Of a DNA stretch of 64,000 bases, positions 60,709 to 64,000 are shown one piece after another; the first letter of the stretch is position 1; every line of letters starts with the position of its first letter. This stretch comes from an uncultured Treponema sp. (lineage in GTDB: Bacteria; Spirochaetota; Spirochaetia; Treponematales; Treponemataceae). The notes beneath the pieces are model-generated. The model made no database searches, had not been told where the DNA came from, and saw only the letters and a list, made by a program, of their open reading frames with translations. The position numbers were made by a program, and so were the translations under genes. The stretch is taken from contig CAMOIE010000002.1 in the NCBI GenBank assembly GCA_946615905.1, forward strand, positions 122,924 to 186,923, read 5' to 3'.

Positions 60709-61930
60709 CAGCGCAGGACGCATCCCCTGTGATGTTGACGGTCGTGCGTCCCATGTCAAATATTCGGTCAACTCCGGCCACAAGGGCGATTCCGTCAACA
60801 GGAAGCCCGACAGACTGCAAGACCATGGCAAGCATCACCATTCCGGCTCCGGGAACACCTGCTGTTCCTATGCTTGCGATTGTCGCGGTCAAGACTATGG
60901 TCAGCATCTGTGCGAAAGTCAGGTTGATTCCGTAGCAGCTGGCGATGAAAATCGAGCAGACTCCCTGATAAATCGCGGTTCCGTCCATGTTGATTGTGGC
61001 ACCGAGCGGCAGGACAAAGGATGCGATTTTTTTGTCCGCCCCAAGGCTCTCTGTGCATTTCATGTTGATCGGCAGGGTTCCGACTGACGAGGCTGATGAG
61101 AACGAGAACATAATGGCCGGAAGCATCTTTTTGAAAAATGTCAGCGGGTTCATCTGGCCGACGCAGCCCACCGCGATTGAGTAAGTGATTACCGCATGGA
61201 GAATGTAGCCCATGTAGGCCACAAGAAGGACTGCGGCAAGGGAGCCTAAAATCATCGCGCCGTTGGCGGCCACAACCGGCATCAAAAGACAGAAGACACC
61301 GATAGGACTGAGGCGGAGAATCATGTCCATCACGTACATGAAGATGTCGTTGAGCAGGTCAATCGCGTCAATCGCTTTCTCTGCCCGCTTTCCTGCAAGG
61401 ATAATCGCGAACGAGAGGAAAAGCGCCATCACGATTATCTGCAACATGTTCGCGTCAAGAAGGGGGCGTAGAAAGTTTCCGGGGAAAATGTTGACGATTG
61501 TGTTCATGAACGGCTCTGCGGCCTTGGCCTGGTAGTGGGCATCGGCGGTCTGGAGAAGAGGGAAAAAGCCCTTGCAGAGGTTTGCGATGAAAAGTCCTAT
61601 GGTGATTGCGATTGCCGTGGTGAATAAATAGTAGACTACAGTCTTTCCGCCTATCGCGCCGACTTTTTTGATGTCCTTCATGCTGACTACACCGGCCATA
61701 ATTGAGAAAAGTACAATCGGGCCGACAATGAATTTAATCAGGTTGAGGAAAATCGTTCCTAATGGCTTGATGTAGCTTTGTGCGAACTCAACATGATTCC
61801 GTGCCAGAAGCCCCGCGAAAATCGCAAGGACAAGAGCGATAAAAATCTGAACCGCAAGGGGAATGTCTTTGTTCACGTCAAGGCCGGACTCAGACTCTAC
61901 GCGCTTTTCAATGAGGTTGTCGTTCTCCAT
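60665..61930 (-). CDS. Dicarboxylate/amino acid:cation symporter (DAACS/GltP family)
   Basis: A 421-aa transporter with eight membrane helices and two hairpins. The family's serine-rich hairpin SFSSASSVGTLPINM, NMDGTAIYQG and the sodium-site region DRIFDMGRTTVNITGD (in part) are present. It imports glutamate, aspartate or C4-dicarboxylates with Na+ or H+. ATG 61930 is supported by GGGAGAGA; the frame runs 18 codons further up without an SD. The last 44 bases overlap the 3' end of the alcohol dehydrogenase gene on the other strand. Confidence 0.92.
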   Translation of the reverse strand: MENDNLIEKRVESESGLDVNKDIPLAVQIFIALVLAIFAGLLARNHVEFAQSYIKPLGTIFLNLIKFIVGPIVLFSIMAGVVSMKDIKKVGAIGGKTVVYYLFTTAIAITIGLFIANLCKGFFPLLQTADAHYQAKAAEPFMNTIVNIFPGNFLRPLLDANMLQIIVMALFLSFAIILAGKRAEKAIDAIDLLNDIFMYVMDMILRLSPIGVFCLLMPVVAANGAMILGSLAAVLLVAYMGYILHAVITYSIAVGCVGQMNPLTFFKKMLPAIMFSFSSASSVGTLPINMKCTESLGADKKIASFVLPLGATINMDGTAIYQGVCSIFIASCYGINLTFAQMLTIVLTATIASIGTAGVPGAGMVMLAMVLQSVGLPVDGIALVAGVDRIFDMGRTTVNITGDASCAVIVSALQRKKAKKS

Positions 61931-62454
61931 ATCTCTCTCCCGTAAAAAACTCCGCGTTAGTGGCGCGACAGAATGTCGTGCCAACTTAATTTTTTGTTTT
62001 ATTTATTTTATCATAAAATACTCTGTACGCAAGAAAAGTTTTTTTCAGGAGAGGCAGTTTTTTTACAATTTTGTTATTAGCTTTTAGTTGTTATGTCGAA
62101 TGTCGAGTTTTCCCCATAAATTAAGAATTCTATTGAAAAAGTCAAAAACGGTCGGAATTTTGGGTAGTGTAACCGCATTAATTGGCAGACAAATTGTAAG
62201 CCTCTCAATGAACTCTAATTTTGGCGGAAGCGGGAAGGAGCGGCGCGGACTGCGAAAACACGCTGTTCTTGCCTGCCGCGCAAGCGGCAAACGTATAAAG
62301 TTTCAAGGCAAGAACAGCGTGTAGCGACGATATCTAGCGGTTTCGACAGGTCGCGAGCGCGACTGGTAGCGCACGTCAAAATTGGTTTGTAGAAAATCTT
62401 ACAAATTTTCTTTTGTCTCAATTCTTATTTTATAAAAACTCGACACTCGTTCAG
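61931..62454. other. 524-bp gap without a supported gene
   Basis: The first 160 bases are AT-rich (the presumed promoter of the symporter on the minus strand). 62221-62370 is GC-rich and repeat-like, with the long hairpin at 62258-62322 and GTCGCG-AG-CGCGAC (62350-62363) preceded by TTTCGACAGG, a fragment shared with 52948. No ORF in it resembles a protein. Confidence 0.5.
62258..62322. repeat. Long hairpin: perfect 17-bp arms with structured loop
   Basis: ACACGCTGTTCTTGCCT (62258-62274) pairs exactly with AGGCAAGAACAGCGTGT (62306-62322). The 31-base loop contains a further GCCG...CGGC stem and AAAC...GTTT. No T run follows, so it is not a standard terminator. Confidence 0.85.
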
Positions 62455-63912
62455 TTAGAAGTCAGCCAATTTCGGCGCGCGAGGGTATGGAATAACATCG
62501 CGGATGTTCTCCATTCCGGTCACGTAGCGGATAAGACGCTCAAATCCCATTCCGAATCCAGAGTGGGGGACAGAGCCGAACTTGCGCAAATCCATGTACC
62601 AGTCGTACACAGACTCGTCCATGCCGCGCCTTTTGATTTCGGCCATCAGCTTGTCGTAGTTCTCCTCGCGCTCAGAGCCTCCGTTCAGCTCCCCGATTCC
62701 TGGAACCAAAACGTCAACGGCCTTGACAGTCTTTCCGTCCTCGTTCTGCTTCATATAGAAGGATTTGATTTCCTTCGGGTAGTTGTAGACCATAACCGGC
62801 TTCTTGAAAATCTGCTCGGTAAGGTAGCGCTCATGCTCGGTCGCGATGTCGCATCCCCAGTAGGGCTTGAACTCGAATTTCGCCTTGTCGGCGACCTTCT
62901 CAAGCTCCTTGATTGCATCGGTATATGAAATTCTCTCGAACTTTGACTTGACCACATGCTCAAGCTGGGCGATAAGGCCGGGCTGTATGCGCTTGTCAAA
63001 GAACTCAAGGTCTGCGCGGCACTTTGTCAAAGCCCAGTTCAAAAGGTATTTGACGAACTCTTCTTGCAAGTCCATGTCGTCCTCAAGGTCATAGAAAGCC
63101 ATCTCAGGCTCTATCATCCAGAACTCGGCAAGGTGGCGGGGAGTGTTTGAATTCTCTGCACGGAAAGTCGGTCCGAAAGTGTAGACACGGCTCAATGCAG
63201 TCGCCAAAGTCTCTGCCTCAAGCTGGCCTGAGACAGTGAGACTCGCCTTCTTTCCGAAGAAGTCCTTGCTGTAGTTCACGATTTTGGCTGCGTCCTCGAT
63301 TTTCATTCCGCCCTGACCGGCCTTGACTCCCATCTCGGCGATTTTTTCGAGAGAAAGAGTCGTCACCTGGAACATCTCTCCTGCACCCTCGCAGTCAGAG
63401 CAGGTGATTTCAGGCGCGTTGATGTACTGGAAGTCCCTCTCCTGGAAGAATGAGTGGACTGCGAATGCCATCTGGCTCCTGACGCGGTAAACGGCACCGA
63501 AAGTGTTCGTGCGTGCTCTCAAGTGGGCGTTCTCGCGCAGGTACTCCATGGACATCTTGTTTTTCTGGAGCGGATATTCGTCAGGGTTGCACTCGCCCAA
63601 GACCTCAAGAGTCTCAAGAGTCACCTCAACAGCCTGACCAGAGGCCGGGGACTCAATGATCGGGCCTGTCGCGCGGACAGATGCGCCTGTCGAAATGCGT
63701 GAAAGCTCTTTCTCTATATTCTGCGGATTTGCGTTCTTGGAAGGATTATTGCGGTCAAAAGTCAGCTGGATATTTGCGAAGCAGGAACCGTCATTCACCT
63801 GAATAAAAACAAGGTTCTTTGAGTCACGCTTTGTGCGCACCCATCCCTGCACAGTAACTGTCCGTCCGTCAGGCGCGGAGGTCAAAAGTTCTTTTATAAG
63901 TTCTGTTTTCAT
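62455..63912 (-). CDS. asnS: Asparaginyl-tRNA synthetase
   Basis: A 485-aa class IIb synthetase. N-terminal OB fold (TVTVQGWVRTKRDSKNLVFI, in part), motif 2 with FGPTFRAENSNTPRHL and EFWMIEPEMAF, motif 3 GFGMGFERLIRY. It is about 20 residues longer than E. coli AsnS, with an extra helical piece near residue 190-215 (KAGQGGMKIEDAAKIV). It charges tRNA-Asn. TAGAAT at 63921-63926 ends 8 bases before ATG and no SD is present, so the mRNA is probably leaderless. Confidence 0.95.
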   Translation of the reverse strand: MKTELIKELLTSAPDGRTVTVQGWVRTKRDSKNLVFIQVNDGSCFANIQLTFDRNNPSKNANPQNIEKELSRISTGASVRATGPIIESPASGQAVEVTLETLEVLGECNPDEYPLQKNKMSMEYLRENAHLRARTNTFGAVYRVRSQMAFAVHSFFQERDFQYINAPEITCSDCEGAGEMFQVTTLSLEKIAEMGVKAGQGGMKIEDAAKIVNYSKDFFGKKASLTVSGQLEAETLATALSRVYTFGPTFRAENSNTPRHLAEFWMIEPEMAFYDLEDDMDLQEEFVKYLLNWALTKCRADLEFFDKRIQPGLIAQLEHVVKSKFERISYTDAIKELEKVADKAKFEFKPYWGCDIATEHERYLTEQIFKKPVMVYNYPKEIKSFYMKQNEDGKTVKAVDVLVPGIGELNGGSEREENYDKLMAEIKRRGMDESVYDWYMDLRKFGSVPHSGFGMGFERLIRYVTGMENIRDVIPYPRAPKLADF

Positions 63913-63964
63913 AACTTGATATTCTAGCGATTTGCCGTGATTTTTACAATCTTGTTTTTAAGCT

Positions 63965-64000
63965 GGGCGCTTCCCGCCGTGTCTGGCCATCCATGGCCAG
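63965..64000 (+). repeat. Modular GC-rich element, copy E, cut by window end
   Basis: Starts GGGCGCTTCCCGCCGTG exactly as copy D, then a palindrome CTGGCCAT-CC-ATGGCCAG (63983-64000) at the window edge. Confidence 0.5.

Noticed and set aside
62258..62322. Integron attC site
   Set aside because: No paired GTTRRRY core sites and no nearby gene cassettes or integrase.

Overview
The window looks like part of a spirochaete chromosome, most likely a host-associated Treponema. Reasons: it carries a large acidic/TPR membrane protein resembling the spirochaetal flagellar collar protein FlcA, many lipoproteins and outer-membrane barrel-like proteins, a CBS-DRTGG-type inorganic pyrophosphatase, and a secreted pectate lyase of the kind found in pectin-using rumen, gut or oral treponemes. 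This is inference from gene content; no search was run. No rRNA, tRNA, CRISPR array or intact insertion sequence was recognised.

Layout. (1) 1-5872 is a visibly AT-rich defence-like island: the C-terminal part of a protein with three double-stranded-RNA-binding-like modules (cut by the window edge), a RhuM-family protein, and a McrB (with an EVE-like reader domain) / McrC pair. (2) 5873-8464 is accessory: one unknown 307-aa protein behind a palindromic operator-like site, three small minus-strand ORFs and decayed-looking DNA. (3) 8465-14252 holds a membrane sensor-like protein with thirteen 15-residue acidic repeats, a prepilin peptidase, a thioesterase and a methionine ABC importer pair. (4) 14307-21956 has GMP synthase, pectate lyase, Pth, MazG, a treponemal unknown and SSB. 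(5) 22026-31567 is mostly minus strand: a U32 protein with a basic Gly/Arg tail, envelope proteins, a CTP-dependent lipid-kinase-like protein and the FlcA-like protein. (6) 31900-42268 has a glycogen-binding-like secreted protein, a pentapeptide-repeat protein, a metallo-beta-lactamase-fold protein with a defective metal site, pyrophosphatase, an outer-membrane protein, FtsH and MnmG. (7) 42434-50668 (minus) has two adjacent adenosine-deaminase-family genes, PepF, PutP, a lipoprotein phosphatase and a DUF4143-type ATPase. (8) 50957-63912 has ThrS, three envelope genes, an ornithine/lysine decarboxylase-like enzyme, a CobW-family GTPase, an OhrR-like regulator, an I9-like lipoprotein, an alcohol dehydrogenase, a dicarboxylate/glutamate symporter and AsnS.

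Two genome-wide patterns stand out. First, about a dozen genes have a good -10 hexamer (often the extended form TGnTATAAT) ending only 6-10 bases before the start codon and no Shine-Dalgarno sequence, while other genes have clear SD sites; this suggests many leaderless mRNAs. Second, the gaps are decorated with modular repeats: a GC-rich element with conserved ends and a variable hairpin-bearing centre, into which a smaller hairpin family (conserved TTGAGCCTGTCGAAA-like loop, different arms in each copy) can be nested. A 94-bp exact duplication covers the 3' end of mnmG.
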